Of a stretch of DNA of 64,000 nucleotides, positions 24,301-31,938 are shown one piece after another. Numbering within the stretch: the stretch's first letter is position 1; each line of letters opens with the position of its first letter. The translations under genes and the position numbers were made by a program. The notes beneath the pieces are model-generated. The model worked only from the letters and a program-made list of their open reading frames with translations, did not search any database and was not told the origin of the DNA. Origin of the DNA: RGIG6919 sp045531905 (GTDB lineage: Bacteria; Bacillota; Clostridia; Lachnospirales; Lachnospiraceae); assembly GCA_045531905.1 (NCBI GenBank), contig JAZSEY010000020.1, forward strand, positions 1 through 64,000, read 5' to 3'.

Positions 24301-27300
24301 GAACCGTAACAGCAGAGGGAGCCAGTGGAGCCGGAATCGGCGGAGGGTACGAAGGAGCCGGTACGAATATTGAGATAAGCGGAGGAGTCGTAGAAGCAAC
24401 AGGCGGCTATGACGGAGCCGGAATCGGCGGAGGCGATGGCGGAGCCGGTGCGAATATTAGGATAAGCGGAGGAACCGTAACAGCACGGGGTGGCGATAAC
24501 GGAGCCGGAATCGGTGGGGGCACTGGCGTAGCCGGAACGAATATTACGATAAGCGGAGGAGTCGTAGAAGCAATAGGAGGCGATGACGGAGCCGGAATCG
24601 GCGGAGGCACTCATGGACCCGGTACGAATATTGAGATAAGCGGCGGAACCGTAACAGCACAGGGTGGTTATTCTGGAGCCGGAATCGGCGGAGGAGCCGA
24701 TGTACAAACATATACAAATTATGGGTATGCTTCAAATATTACGATAAGCGGCGGAACCGTAACAGCACAGGGTGGCAATGACGGAGCCGGAATCGGCGGA
24801 GGAGCTTATTCAGTAGGCTCAGAGATAAAAATTACTGGTGGTTCAGTGAAAGCTGTTGCAGGAACAGATGCAAATAGTATCGGTGGCGGATATAAACGCG
24901 AAGCGGTATGCCCTACCCTTGCAGATGGCACAACACCGGTATATCTTTTTGAACTTGAGGTGGATGGAGAAAGCAATGTCACTATTGATGAGCAAGCATA
25001 TCCGGTAAAACATTTTAAAGAGAATAAACTCTATGTTTATCTGTCCGCAACTGACCACACTGTGGTAAACGGAGACTCTAAAGTATTATATAAATGGAAC
25101 GAGGAGAATACACAATTTATACCGGCTTTGGCTGCGTGGAATTTTATATATACACAGCCGACAGGATTCGTATATACAGGTGAAGCGGCTGAAATACCGG
25201 ATGATATTGTTGTTTCTAAAACAACAGGTATAGGAACTGTATCCGGAATAGGTACTATATCAGTGAAGTATTATGATGAGCAGGACAATTTGGTTGATGT
25301 TCCTACAAAGGCAGGTACTTACCATGTGAAAATTGATGTTTCTGCCGGTGATAAGTTTGGTGCACAGGAAGGTATTACAGATGAGAGTTGGACATTCGAA
25401 ATTGCTGAGTGTCCACATACGTTGGTTGGAGAGGATGGAATATGTGAGGATTGTGACTATTATCTGATTGCAAATGCCGAGAATTTGATGTGGTTTGTAA
25501 AGCAGGTAAATGAAGGACAGACTGCTATCAACGCAAAGCTTACAGCGGATATTGATATGAAAGATATCGACTGGACGATTATGAGTAGCTTTGCCGGTAC
25601 TTTTGATGGTGATGGACATACGATTTTATATTTGTGTGCAGATGAAAATGGCGGAGATGACGATATTGCAGATGGAAGCAGATGCGGATTGTTCCAGACA
25701 TTGTCAGTAGGAGGTACAGTTACCAATCTTACAATATCAGGAGCACAATTGTGGTCTGAAAACAGTGCAGGTGCAATTGTAGCTGTAAATAATGGTACAA
25801 TTTCAAAGTGTATAGTGAAAGATTCATCAATAATGCTTGGAGCGAGTCATGGTCTTGCGGCGATAGCAGGAACAAATACCGGAACTGTTACGGATTGCGG
25901 AGTAGTGAATTGTTTCTTGCAGAGAAGATATAGTGCTGCAAATAGTAACACTTTTGCAATAGGTGCTGTTGTAGAGGATAATAGTGGTACAGTAAGTAAT
26001 TGTTTCAGTTATGGATGTACATTCAGCAATTCGCCTAATTTGTATGCAATTGTTGAAAGCGGTAATGCTCCTGTTAATTGCTATTATTATACAGATGCCA
26101 CAGTATCAGATACAGTAGCAACTGCAAAGACAGCAGACCAGTTTGCAAGCGGTGAGGTTGCATATCTCTTAAACGGCGAGAAGACAGATGGCACACAGAG
26201 TTGGTATCAGACATTGAAAACAGATACCTATCCGGTACCAGATAATACACATGGTAAGGTATATTATGGATATATTTCTTGTAGTGAGAATGCGCAGCCT
26301 GAATATTCCAATCAATCGCATGCGCAGGAGACAAAGCCGGATCATGTAGAAGGAAAAGACGTTTTCTTTACATTGGACGGCGAGATAGTGCCGACTTGTA
26401 CAGAGAGAGGCGTTGGTCATACAGAGTGTGAAAAATGTCATAAAGTTATGCAGACAAATGTGACGGTAGAAGCTTCCGGACATACTGGCGGAACAGCTAC
26501 ATGTAAGAACAAAGCCGAGTGTTCTGTTTGTCATGAAGGTTATGGAGAACTGGATAAGAATAATCATGCAGGCGAAACAGAAGTGAAGGATGCAAGGGAA
26601 GCAACTTGTGCAGTGGAAGGTTACACTGGAGATACTTACTGTAAGGACTGCGGTGCAAAGATTGCTACTGGTACAGTAATTCCAAAGTCTACTATTCATA
26701 CATGGGATGAAGGTATTGTAACAAAAGAACCTACTCCATTAGAAAAGGGTGAAAAAACACATACTTGTACAGTTTGTAAGGCCACAAAGACCGAAGAAAT
26801 TGCTGCCCTTGGTGCACCGGAGGTTGGTACAAAGGATACATCTGACGATGGTAAAGCTACTTACAAGGTAACAAAGTCCGATTTGAAAAAGGGAACAGTA
26901 ACCTATGTTGCTCCAAGAAATAAGAAAGCGACAACAGTAATCATTCCTGCTACAGTTGAGATTGATGGTGTAAAGTATAGCGTTACAGCTATTGAGAAGA
27001 ACGCATTCAAGAACAACAAATACATCAAGTCTGTATCCATTGGAAAGAATGTAAAGACCGTTGGCGCAAGTGCGTTCTATAAGTGTAGGAAATTAAAAAC
27101 TGTAAAGTTTGGTAGTAACATAGTAACCATAGGCGATAAGGCATTTTACAAGTGTACTGCCCTTACAAAGATTTCTTTGCCAAGCAAGTTAAAGACGATT
27201 GGCAAGAGCGCATTTTATGGATGCAAGAAGGTAACTGCTATTACCATTGGCAAGAGTGTAGAAAGGATTGGAGAAAAAGCCTTTTATGGTTGTAGTAAAG

Positions 27301-27476
27301 TAAAGACGATTACTATTAAGACAACCAAACTCACCACAAAGAAGATTGGAAATAAGGCATTCGCAAAGACACAAAAAAGCGTGACAGTGAAAATACCTAA
27401 GAAGAAATTCGCGACTTATAAGTCAATGCTGATTAAAAAGGGTGTAAATAAGAAAGCGAAGTTTAAGAAATTTTAA
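21345..27476 (+). CDS. Giant secreted repeat protein (Gly-rich beta-helix repeats, CxxC repeats, LRR_5 C-terminus)
   Basis: A 2043-residue secreted protein. Order: signal peptide (about 1-35; basic start, hydrophobic core, ends VRAA); first GAGIGGG-ITINGGT repeat block (about 145-265); Cys/His repeats of HSWVDATC...CKACGKTEGEPTG type (about 360-460); a GLUG-like Gly/Asn block; second, larger Gly-rich repeat block (about 965-1185) with seven copies of GAGIGGG followed by NI-x-ISGG at a 28-36-residue spacing, the pattern of a right-handed beta-helix; an Ig-like and second GLUG-like region; more CxxC-type repeats (about 1680-1825); then BspA-like leucine-rich repeats (AFKNNKYIKSVSIGKNVKTV type, about 1890-2030) to a basic end. 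No LPXTG anchor is seen. BspA-like LRRs bind host proteins or partners. Start at 21345: GGAGAAGG upstream; a GTG six bases earlier is less likely. Confidence 0.85.
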   Translation: MNKLNKLGRRILSIVLTVALVVGLMPNNVLTVRAATTAHDISTGSLEISSNGDYTITGSTTSNTVTVKSGVTANVTLNGVKIDCSNTGITPIMVESGAILNLTLIGDNVLTACTLDYKDTLTTQQTAALGVPVGAELVITESSTGTLTANGANGGGAGIGGGYNGSCGTITINGGTINANGGWTSGAGIGGGAWNNENGTITINGGTVNTTSTDGAGIGAGGGEKNCSGTITINGGTINATSTYGAGIGNSSNGSGVTVTITGGNINCSSVSAPTNGTSAVACYTFKFLSNSVDMAGKTVSAITLDGNNYEYNFNDVVTLDGGSENEGYLKLYLPEGSNVTSITVDNTTYTCRSEDGTCYTDHDWEDATCGVPKTCKACGKTEGEPTGNHSWVDATCAVPKTCKACGKTEGEPTGNHSWVDATCMEVKHCSVCGKTEGERANHTYENGVCTLCGIDEQGTFHIKNSAQLEAFAQYVSEGNKNTNAVLEANIDMSDVKDWTPIGQTISFHLSGAEVTDTGYTGTFNGNGHVITGLTVSGISGDTYSYGLFGTVSGTVKHLGMDGFIFTMGSASDARAGSVAGQVLTGGTIENCYSIKHSVTTNNNIAGGIAGCNYGGTIRNCYAYNGSVSGFDTRWGGVVGDCQDDGNADAGTVTDCYTDAKRVVSTQNDSTKITNCEVKDASAFASGEVTYKLNGSTSDGDLIWYQTLEIDEMPKFSGDTVVYQNGSYINHVHEWIYSSEKTEGSEVNNKIVATCTVGGCTREATFSVAEEIIRTGSPIELVVDSNTLTEEITITYTAIEGSLTDGKPVNVGTYKAEVSITGADGNKAGCEFEYEIVPAFIVTGGALGTDYTYEDGVLTILSSTPITIANKDPETPTKDRIVVKKDVSANIFLAGVNIKVAGYKIENLCAFKIEDDSNGQIIITLKKDTKNTLYSSTYCAGLQKNGKNGSLTITGEGTLIAIGNYQGAGIGGGAGGAGTNIRISGGTVTAEGASGAGIGGGYEGAGTNIEISGGVVEATGGYDGAGIGGGDGGAGANIRISGGTVTARGGDNGAGIGGGTGVAGTNITISGGVVEAIGGDDGAGIGGGTHGPGTNIEISGGTVTAQGGYSGAGIGGGADVQTYTNYGYASNITISGGTVTAQGGNDGAGIGGGAYSVGSEIKITGGSVKAVAGTDANSIGGGYKREAVCPTLADGTTPVYLFELEVDGESNVTIDEQAYPVKHFKENKLYVYLSATDHTVVNGDSKVLYKWNEENTQFIPALAAWNFIYTQPTGFVYTGEAAEIPDDIVVSKTTGIGTVSGIGTISVKYYDEQDNLVDVPTKAGTYHVKIDVSAGDKFGAQEGITDESWTFEIAECPHTLVGEDGICEDCDYYLIANAENLMWFVKQVNEGQTAINAKLTADIDMKDIDWTIMSSFAGTFDGDGHTILYLCADENGGDDDIADGSRCGLFQTLSVGGTVTNLTISGAQLWSENSAGAIVAVNNGTISKCIVKDSSIMLGASHGLAAIAGTNTGTVTDCGVVNCFLQRRYSAANSNTFAIGAVVEDNSGTVSNCFSYGCTFSNSPNLYAIVESGNAPVNCYYYTDATVSDTVATAKTADQFASGEVAYLLNGEKTDGTQSWYQTLKTDTYPVPDNTHGKVYYGYISCSENAQPEYSNQSHAQETKPDHVEGKDVFFTLDGEIVPTCTERGVGHTECEKCHKVMQTNVTVEASGHTGGTATCKNKAECSVCHEGYGELDKNNHAGETEVKDAREATCAVEGYTGDTYCKDCGAKIATGTVIPKSTIHTWDEGIVTKEPTPLEKGEKTHTCTVCKATKTEEIAALGAPEVGTKDTSDDGKATYKVTKSDLKKGTVTYVAPRNKKATTVIIPATVEIDGVKYSVTAIEKNAFKNNKYIKSVSIGKNVKTVGASAFYKCRKLKTVKFGSNIVTIGDKAFYKCTALTKISLPSKLKTIGKSAFYGCKKVTAITIGKSVERIGEKAFYGCSKVKTITIKTTKLTTKKIGNKAFAKTQKSVTVKIPKKKFATYKSMLIKKGVNKKAKFKKF
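21800..22110 (+). repeat. Coding tandem repeats, first Gly-rich block
   Basis: The DNA segment GGAGCCGGAATCGGTG recurs at about 21811, 21900, 21990 and (with one change) 22076, alternating with ACAATTACCATCAA(C/T)GGTGGAAC. The spacing of about 87-90 bases equals 29-30 codons. Repeats keep both protein frame and DNA identity, so unequal recombination could change the copy number. Confidence 0.75.
24243..24812 (+). repeat. Coding tandem repeats, second Gly-rich block (seven units)
   Basis: GGAGCCGGAATCGGCGGAGG-type segments start at 24243, 24327, 24414, 24501, 24588, 24675 and 24783, spaced 84, 87, 87, 87, 87 and 108 bases. Between them AAGCGG(A/C)GGA alternates with GTCGTAGAAGCA or ACCGTAACAGCA, so odd and even units differ. 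All are in frame. The block is visibly richer in G and C than its surroundings. Confidence 0.85.
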
Positions 27477-27493
27477 AATTATAATGTAACTTT

Positions 27494-27533
27494 AAACGGT
27501 CATTACTGAATATTTCAGTGGTGACCGTTTTCA
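27494..27533 (+). terminator. Intrinsic terminator after the giant surface gene
   Basis: AAACGGTCA, internal tt/gg bulge, ACTGAA, loop TAT, TTCAGT, TGACCGTTT and TT. Long stem 18 bases after the stop codon. Confidence 0.85.
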
Positions 27534-27565
27534 AATCGTTATAATGAATAATTTGCAAGTGCCGA

Positions 27566-27665
27566 TACCGTATGGTATGATTACGACATAACCAACATTA
27601 AGAAGTTCTCCAGATTCTATTTCTATGTGATGAGCGAGAAATTAAGAAGAAACGGAGGATATACG
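27566..27665 (+). pseudogene. Possible remnant coding stretch upstream of the second Rpn gene
   Basis: The frame of the downstream Rpn gene is open for about 100 bases upstream of its likely start and reads VWYDYDITNIKKFSRFYFYV then MSEKLRRNGGYT. The composition (aromatic, basic, well-formed helix) looks like the end of a lost protein rather than random leader. No start or function can be assigned. It may equally be an N-terminal extension of the Rpn protein, beginning near 27627, although the ribosome site favours 27666. Confidence 0.3.
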
Positions 27666-28460
27666 ATGAACAATAAAAAATGCAGAGCAGAACAAATTGT
27701 GGATGCTTTACGGCCATTAGATGATGTATTCTGGCATAAACTTGCAGAAAACCGTGAGTTTTGTCAGGAAGTGTTACAGATTATTTTGCAAAATAAAGAT
27801 TTAACAATCATATCGTCTATACCACAGAAGTCATTGCGTAACATCGAAGGTCGTTCCGTAATATTGGACGTCATGTGTGAAGATGCAACGGGGAAGTATT
27901 ACAACATAGAAGTGCAGAAGGATAATAATGATAATCATCAGAAACGGGTGCGATATAATGGTTCCAATATGGATACATATATTGCAGAAAAAGGAATCAA
28001 GTTTGATAATATTCCAGACGTTTATGTCATATATCTTTCTCAGTTCGATGTATTTCAAAGAGAAAAAACAACCTATCATGTAGACAGAATATTGCGGGAA
28101 ACTGGTGAGATACTAGATAACGGTTATTATGAGATGTATGTAAACGCAACGGTGGATGATAAGACAGATATTGCAGCATTGATGAAAGCACTGGCAAGTA
28201 ATAAAGTACCGAAGGATGACAGATTTCAGACCGTGTGCAAAACAATCGAAAATCTAAAGGTAGGAAAGGGGCGAAATGAGATGTGCCAATTAGTGGAAGA
28301 ATATAAGGCAGAAGGTAAGGCAGAAGGTAAGGCAGAAGGTGAAGTAAAGGGTAAAATCATAGCTTACAGAGAGTGTGGATTATCGGTTGAAGAGATTGCG
28401 GAAAAAGTATCGCTCACTGTCAAGGAAGTAGAGGATATTCTTGCTAATGACGAAGGATAA
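27666..28460 (+). CDS. Rpn-family PD-(D/E)XK nuclease-like protein (copy 2)
   Basis: 264 residues, a second, divergent Rpn-type protein. Core: VDALRPLDDVFWHKLAENREF; SVILDVMCEDATGKYYNIEVQ, where D and E-x-Q form the PD-(D/E)XK nuclease site (about residues 74-92); RVRYNGSNMDTYI; DVYVIYLSQFDVF; then a low-complexity linker with three KAEG repeats encoded by three exact 12-base units (28305-28340), and a C-terminal helix-turn-helix-like tail (LSVEEIAEKVSLTVKEVEDIL). The start at 27666 has GGAGG eight bases upstream. It follows the giant gene and its terminator and is followed by the 122-base multi-stem inverted repeat. Role in recombination or defence is inference. Confidence 0.82.
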   Translation: MNNKKCRAEQIVDALRPLDDVFWHKLAENREFCQEVLQIILQNKDLTIISSIPQKSLRNIEGRSVILDVMCEDATGKYYNIEVQKDNNDNHQKRVRYNGSNMDTYIAEKGIKFDNIPDVYVIYLSQFDVFQREKTTYHVDRILRETGEILDNGYYEMYVNATVDDKTDIAALMKALASNKVPKDDRFQTVCKTIENLKVGKGRNEMCQLVEEYKAEGKAEGKAEGEVKGKIIAYRECGLSVEEIAEKVSLTVKEVEDILANDEG

Positions 28461-28483
28461 ATATTCTCAAAGATACTAAAAAA

Positions 28484-28605
28484 GGGTTATAAGCGATTAC
28501 GGTGTGCCTCAAAATGCGTCAGTACTTATGCCACGTATTTTGTGGCATTATGTACTGTTACGCATTTTGGAGAGTGCGAACGTCACACCGAAACGCTTAT
28601 AACCC
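28484..28605. repeat. 122 bp multi-stem inverted repeat
   Basis: Five nested arms pair across the element: GGGTTATAAGCG/CGCTTATAACCC (28484-28495 with 28594-28605), CGGTGTG/CACACCG (28500-28506 with 28584-28590), AAAATGCGT/ACGCATTTT (28511-28519 with 28560-28568), CAGTAC/GTACTG (28520-28525 with 28552-28557) and TGCCAC/GTGGCA (28529-28534 with 28542-28547), with small internal loops. It fills the gap between the convergent Rpn and SDR genes. It could act as a bidirectional terminator, but its length and five-arm structure look more like a mobile palindromic element (REP/MITE-like). Confidence 0.8.
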
Positions 28606-28612
28606 TATTGTA

Positions 28613-29413
28613 TTATGGTCTCATTCCCAAACCACCCTCAAGTGTCAAGGTCTCACCTGTCATATACTTGAAGTCTGGTGAAGCAAGCTGTACACAAACA
28701 CGTCCGATTTCATCCTCAGAATCACCGAAATGTCCTACTGGTGGAGTGTGCACGTTCTTTTCAAATGCTTCTGGGTAAGCATTCTTGAACTGCTCAAGCT
28801 GTGCTGTCCAAGCAAGTGGACATACTACGTTAACATTGATGTTATCTCTTGCCCATTCTGTAGCAGCTACACGGCTAAGTCCACGGATACCTTCCTTAGC
28901 AGCTGCGTAAGCACACTGACCAAAGTTACCGAATAATCCGGCACCGGAAGCGAAGTTGATAACGGAACCCTGTGCTTCCTTTAAGTATGGATAGCAAGCC
29001 TTCATATAGTAAAATGCTGCATATAAGCCTGAGTACATTGCAAGATTAAACTGGTCGGTAGTGTGATCTGCAAGTGTAACGCCGGATGCAGAAGCCTGTG
29101 CGTTGTTGATTAATACATCAATTCTGCCAAACTTGTCCATTGTCTGCTTAACTACATTTGCAACGACTTCCTCATTGTCTGCACCTGCATTTACGTCAGC
29201 CTGTACAATTAGTACCTGGATACCATAAAGACGCTCTAACTCTTCCTTTGCATCCTCAAGCTTCTGAACATTACGTCCTGTAATTACGATGTTAGCCCCC
29301 TCTTTTGCATAAGCGGTAGCGATACCGTATCCGATAGAACCACATCTTCCATCGCTTAATACCGCACGGCCGGCACCTGTAATGATGACTGTCTTACCTG
29401 TTAAAAAACCCAT
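28613..29413 (-). CDS. SDR-family NAD(P)-dependent oxidoreductase
   Basis: 266 residues with the classical SDR layout: a Rossmann strand KTVIITGAG at the start, but the TGxxxGxG loop is extended (GRAVLSDGRCGSIGYGIA), placing the second glycines eight or so residues later than usual; NNAQASASG in place of NNAG; catalytic S in NFASGAG, and Y-x-x-x-K as YAAAKEG; then VNVVCPLAW and a C-terminal LTLEGGLGMRP. Such variants include enoyl- and hydroxyacyl-type reductases and hydroxysteroid dehydrogenases; the substrate cannot be chosen. Start ATG at 29413 with AAGGAGG upstream. A leftward promoter (29445-29473) supports a monocistronic gene. Confidence 0.85.
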   Translation of the reverse strand: MGFLTGKTVIITGAGRAVLSDGRCGSIGYGIATAYAKEGANIVITGRNVQKLEDAKEELERLYGIQVLIVQADVNAGADNEEVVANVVKQTMDKFGRIDVLINNAQASASGVTLADHTTDQFNLAMYSGLYAAFYYMKACYPYLKEAQGSVINFASGAGLFGNFGQCAYAAAKEGIRGLSRVAATEWARDNINVNVVCPLAWTAQLEQFKNAYPEAFEKNVHTPPVGHFGDSEDEIGRVCVQLASPDFKYMTGETLTLEGGLGMRP

Positions 29414-29444
29414 GTTGTAAACCTCCTTAAATTATATATAATAT

Positions 29445-29473
29445 ATTTTAGTAGAAAAGAGGGAGAAACTCAA
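29445..29473 (-). promoter_or_regulatory. Leftward SigA promoter of the SDR gene
   Basis: On the minus strand TTGAGT (29473-29468), 17-base spacer, TAAAAT (29450-29445), about 31 bases before the ATG at 29413. Confidence 0.5.
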
Positions 29474-29531
29474 TCATTTCTTTCTCAAAATACAGAAAAT
29501 ACATTTTTTTTGAAAAAATATTGAAAAATGC

Positions 29532-29562
29532 TTGACCTTTCCCTTGGGGAAGGGTGTATATC
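29532..29562 (+). promoter_or_regulatory. MerR-type promoter with 19-base spacer and operator
   Basis: TTGACC (29532-29537), 19-base spacer, TATATC (29557-29562). The spacer holds the palindrome TTTCCCTTGGGGAA, as in MerR-family activated promoters where the overlong spacer is untwisted by the activator. A further inverted repeat TATATCCGA/TCGGATATA (29568-29576 with 29593-29601) lies in the leader before the start codon. Confidence 0.75.
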
Positions 29563-29626
29563 CACGGTATATCCGATAGATTTTGTCACATTTCGGATAT
29601 AAAATATGGATAAGGGAGAGATAATT

Positions 29627-30937
29627 ATGACCATTAAAGATGTGGAAAAAATCACCGGTCTCACTGCCAAAAGTATTCGTTACTACGAAGACAAAGGACT
29701 GGTATCGGTGGAACGAAATGAGGAAAATGCTTACCGGAATTACACGGAGGAAAATGTAAAACGGTTTAAGTGGATTAAACTGTATCGTTATCTGGATTTT
29801 TCAGTAGAAGAGATAAAAGAACTGCTGGATATGGAAGGTGAGTTGCTTTCAGATAAACTGGAAGAGAAAATGGATGCTTATGATAATCATATTTCTGATT
29901 GGACGGCAAAGAAAGATATTTTAGCTTCTCTTATGAAAGATAACGGAACCGCTGATGTGGATGAGTATGAGGAAGTAGTAGAATTCTGGGAAAGTGAGGA
30001 AATGGATGAATTGCGGGAAGAATTGAAGGACGCAGGCACCCCATCTCTTTCCTTGGCTATCTGGAATACTTTGATTTTTGGTGCACCGATATGTATGTTA
30101 TTTGTGAATATTGCAAGAGAACTTTGGAGTGCTGTTCAGTTTAATGCAATCATTGCAGTGATTTCTACGGTTATATTGACTGCAAGCTGGAAACACTATT
30201 TTGAGGAAAGAAAATACCATAAAAAACGTGTGCAGGAAAAGGGGAAAGGACAGGCAATTATTTGGCCTCTGATGCTGGTGGTACTTGTTTTTGTGTTTGC
30301 GGGCTTGATTGGTGTCCTTGTGTTTGCAGAAAAGATATTTGCTCCAAAGGAATGGTTGTTTTATGAACACAGTCAAATACTCAGTGTAGTTATGATTTTC
30401 TTTATGGTATTTGCCGTTGTGGCAATCATTTTTGGCATTGCGAGAAAATGGTTGCATCTAAATATGGAAAAATTGGATCTGGAGTATCTGGATGTGATTT
30501 ATAAATATCCAGTCCAAAGTATTGTGGTTTGGGTGATTGTAATGTATATTTGTCTTACAAGTGTTACTTTTGTTACAGAAGACAGTATTATTCGACATAC
30601 ACCGTTTTGTCCACAAGGAGAAGTGTACGCTTACGAGGATGTGACAAAGGTAGAGGCAAAATTTGGTGATCGTAATTTTGCCATTGCAGAGTATAAGCGC
30701 AAAGGTTCCTTTTCCTATACAGTTTATGTGAAAGATCAGAAGATTGTATTTTCTGTACCATCTGTCAATGAAGATATAGAAAGATATAATGAGCATTCTT
30801 ATTTAGAACTGGAGGAATTTGATGCCAAGCTTATGGAACTCGGAGTGACAAAGGAATCCAGTGACAAAAACTATAATTATTGCGATTTTGATAAGGAATA
30901 TGTGGACCGCTTCTTAAAAATTATTAACAATAAATAA
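29627..30937 (+). CDS. MerR-family regulator with C-terminal multi-spanning membrane domain
   Basis: 436 residues. A MerR HTH at the N-terminus (MTIKDVEKITGLTAKSIRYY, then EDKGLV, AYRNYTEENVKRFKWIKLYRYLDFSVEEIKELL, about residues 1-75) is followed by a coiled segment and five predicted membrane helices (about 135-160, 172-195, 212-240, 253-275 and 295-312), then a C-terminal soluble part. MerR proteins are normally soluble, so a membrane-bound form is unusual and suggests sensing in the membrane. Start at 29627, chosen because GGGAG is eight bases upstream; an earlier ATG at 29606 has none. The promoter is its own MerR-type site, implying autoregulation. The next gene begins nine bases after the stop. 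Confidence 0.82.
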   Translation: MTIKDVEKITGLTAKSIRYYEDKGLVSVERNEENAYRNYTEENVKRFKWIKLYRYLDFSVEEIKELLDMEGELLSDKLEEKMDAYDNHISDWTAKKDILASLMKDNGTADVDEYEEVVEFWESEEMDELREELKDAGTPSLSLAIWNTLIFGAPICMLFVNIARELWSAVQFNAIIAVISTVILTASWKHYFEERKYHKKRVQEKGKGQAIIWPLMLVVLVFVFAGLIGVLVFAEKIFAPKEWLFYEHSQILSVVMIFFMVFAVVAIIFGIARKWLHLNMEKLDLEYLDVIYKYPVQSIVVWVIVMYICLTSVTFVTEDSIIRHTPFCPQGEVYAYEDVTKVEAKFGDRNFAIAEYKRKGSFSYTVYVKDQKIVFSVPSVNEDIERYNEHSYLELEEFDAKLMELGVTKESSDKNYNYCDFDKEYVDRFLKIINNK

Positions 30938-30946
30938 CAGGTGAAT

Positions 30947-31918
30947 ATGAGAACGAGAAGAACAGAGATACTACTTAACACAGTGAAGGTAACCCTGGCA
31001 GCAACTATCGCTATTTTGATTGCTATGCTGCTACGGCTTAATTACGCTGTTTCTGCCGGTGTGATTGCAATGCTGAGCATTCAACCTACAAAGAAGGAAA
31101 CTGTGAAAACTGCCGTGGAACGGGTGTTGGCATTTGCCACCTCGCTGCTGATTGCGTATCTCTGTTTTTTTGTGGTGGGATATGAAATAGGCGCCTTTGC
31201 ACTTTTTATTTTCCTTTTTGTTTTTGTGTGTTATGCTTTTAAATGGAACGGTTCTATTACACTGAATGTGGTATTGATTTCCCATATATTAGAAAGTGAG
31301 AACATGCTACCTGCCACCGTGTTGAATGAAGTGCTGATATTTGCCATTGGCGTATGTGCCGGCGTGATAGCCAATATGCATCTTAGGAAAAATGTCGGTG
31401 CCATAGAGGATTTGAAGGAAAAGACGGATGAGCAGATTCGGAAGATTCTTGTGGGTATGTCGCAACACATTTTAGAAGGCGATGCATCAGATTATAATAG
31501 GGCAAGTTTTGATTTGCTGGATAATTACATTCGTGATGCAAAAAATATGGCTGCTGCCAATTATGGCAATCAGTTTAGACGAGCAGACAAATATGACATC
31601 GAATATATTAACATGCGTGAAAAGCAGTGTCAGATATTATATGAAATGTACAAGCTTGTGCGACATATGCACCAAAAGCCTATTACGGCAAAAAGGATAT
31701 CAGAATTTTTAAATAAGGTATCCACAGAGTATCATCAGGCAAATAAAGTGGATAAATTGTTACAGGAATTTCATGATTTGGATGATAGTATGAAAAGTGC
31801 TCCGTTGCCGAAGGAACGGACAGAGTTTGAGGATAGGGCGAAGCTGTTTATATTGCTTCGGTTGTTGGAAGAGTTTTTAGAGTTGAAAAAGGATTTTGTG
31901 AAGGAATTTTTAGATTGA
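30947..31918 (+). CDS. Aromatic acid exporter (ArAE/FUSC) family membrane protein
   Basis: 323 residues. Begins RTEILLNTVKVTLAATIAILIA, then VSAGVIAMLSIQPTKKETVKTAVERVLAF, typical of ArAE_1/DUF939-type proteins, with about six N-terminal membrane helices (to residue 145) and a long cytoplasmic C-terminal coiled domain (MREKQCQILYEMYKLVRHM ... LLEEFLELKKDFVKEFLD). The family is thought to export aromatic acids or small anions; direct evidence is from the E. coli AaeB pump, which is related only in the N-terminal part. Start at ATG 30947 with AGGTG just upstream; a GTG at 30941 is possible. It is co-transcribed with the membrane MerR gene nine bases upstream, so that regulator probably controls it. 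Confidence 0.78.
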   Translation: MRTRRTEILLNTVKVTLAATIAILIAMLLRLNYAVSAGVIAMLSIQPTKKETVKTAVERVLAFATSLLIAYLCFFVVGYEIGAFALFIFLFVFVCYAFKWNGSITLNVVLISHILESENMLPATVLNEVLIFAIGVCAGVIANMHLRKNVGAIEDLKEKTDEQIRKILVGMSQHILEGDASDYNRASFDLLDNYIRDAKNMAAANYGNQFRRADKYDIEYINMREKQCQILYEMYKLVRHMHQKPITAKRISEFLNKVSTEYHQANKVDKLLQEFHDLDDSMKSAPLPKERTEFEDRAKLFILLRLLEEFLELKKDFVKEFLD

Positions 31919-31938
31919 GAATTGGTTGGAGGTGCAGT

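Noticed and set aside
24141..24707. Open frame on the minus strand in the Gly-rich repeat block
   Set aside because: Complement of the in-frame repeats; the repeated nucleotides keep stops away in other frames. No ribosome site.
24243..24812. Regular repeats at first sight like a CRISPR array
   Set aside because: Spacing is 28-36 codons in frame, units differ only at third positions and the spacers also repeat. They encode a beta-helix repeat, with no cas gene nearby.
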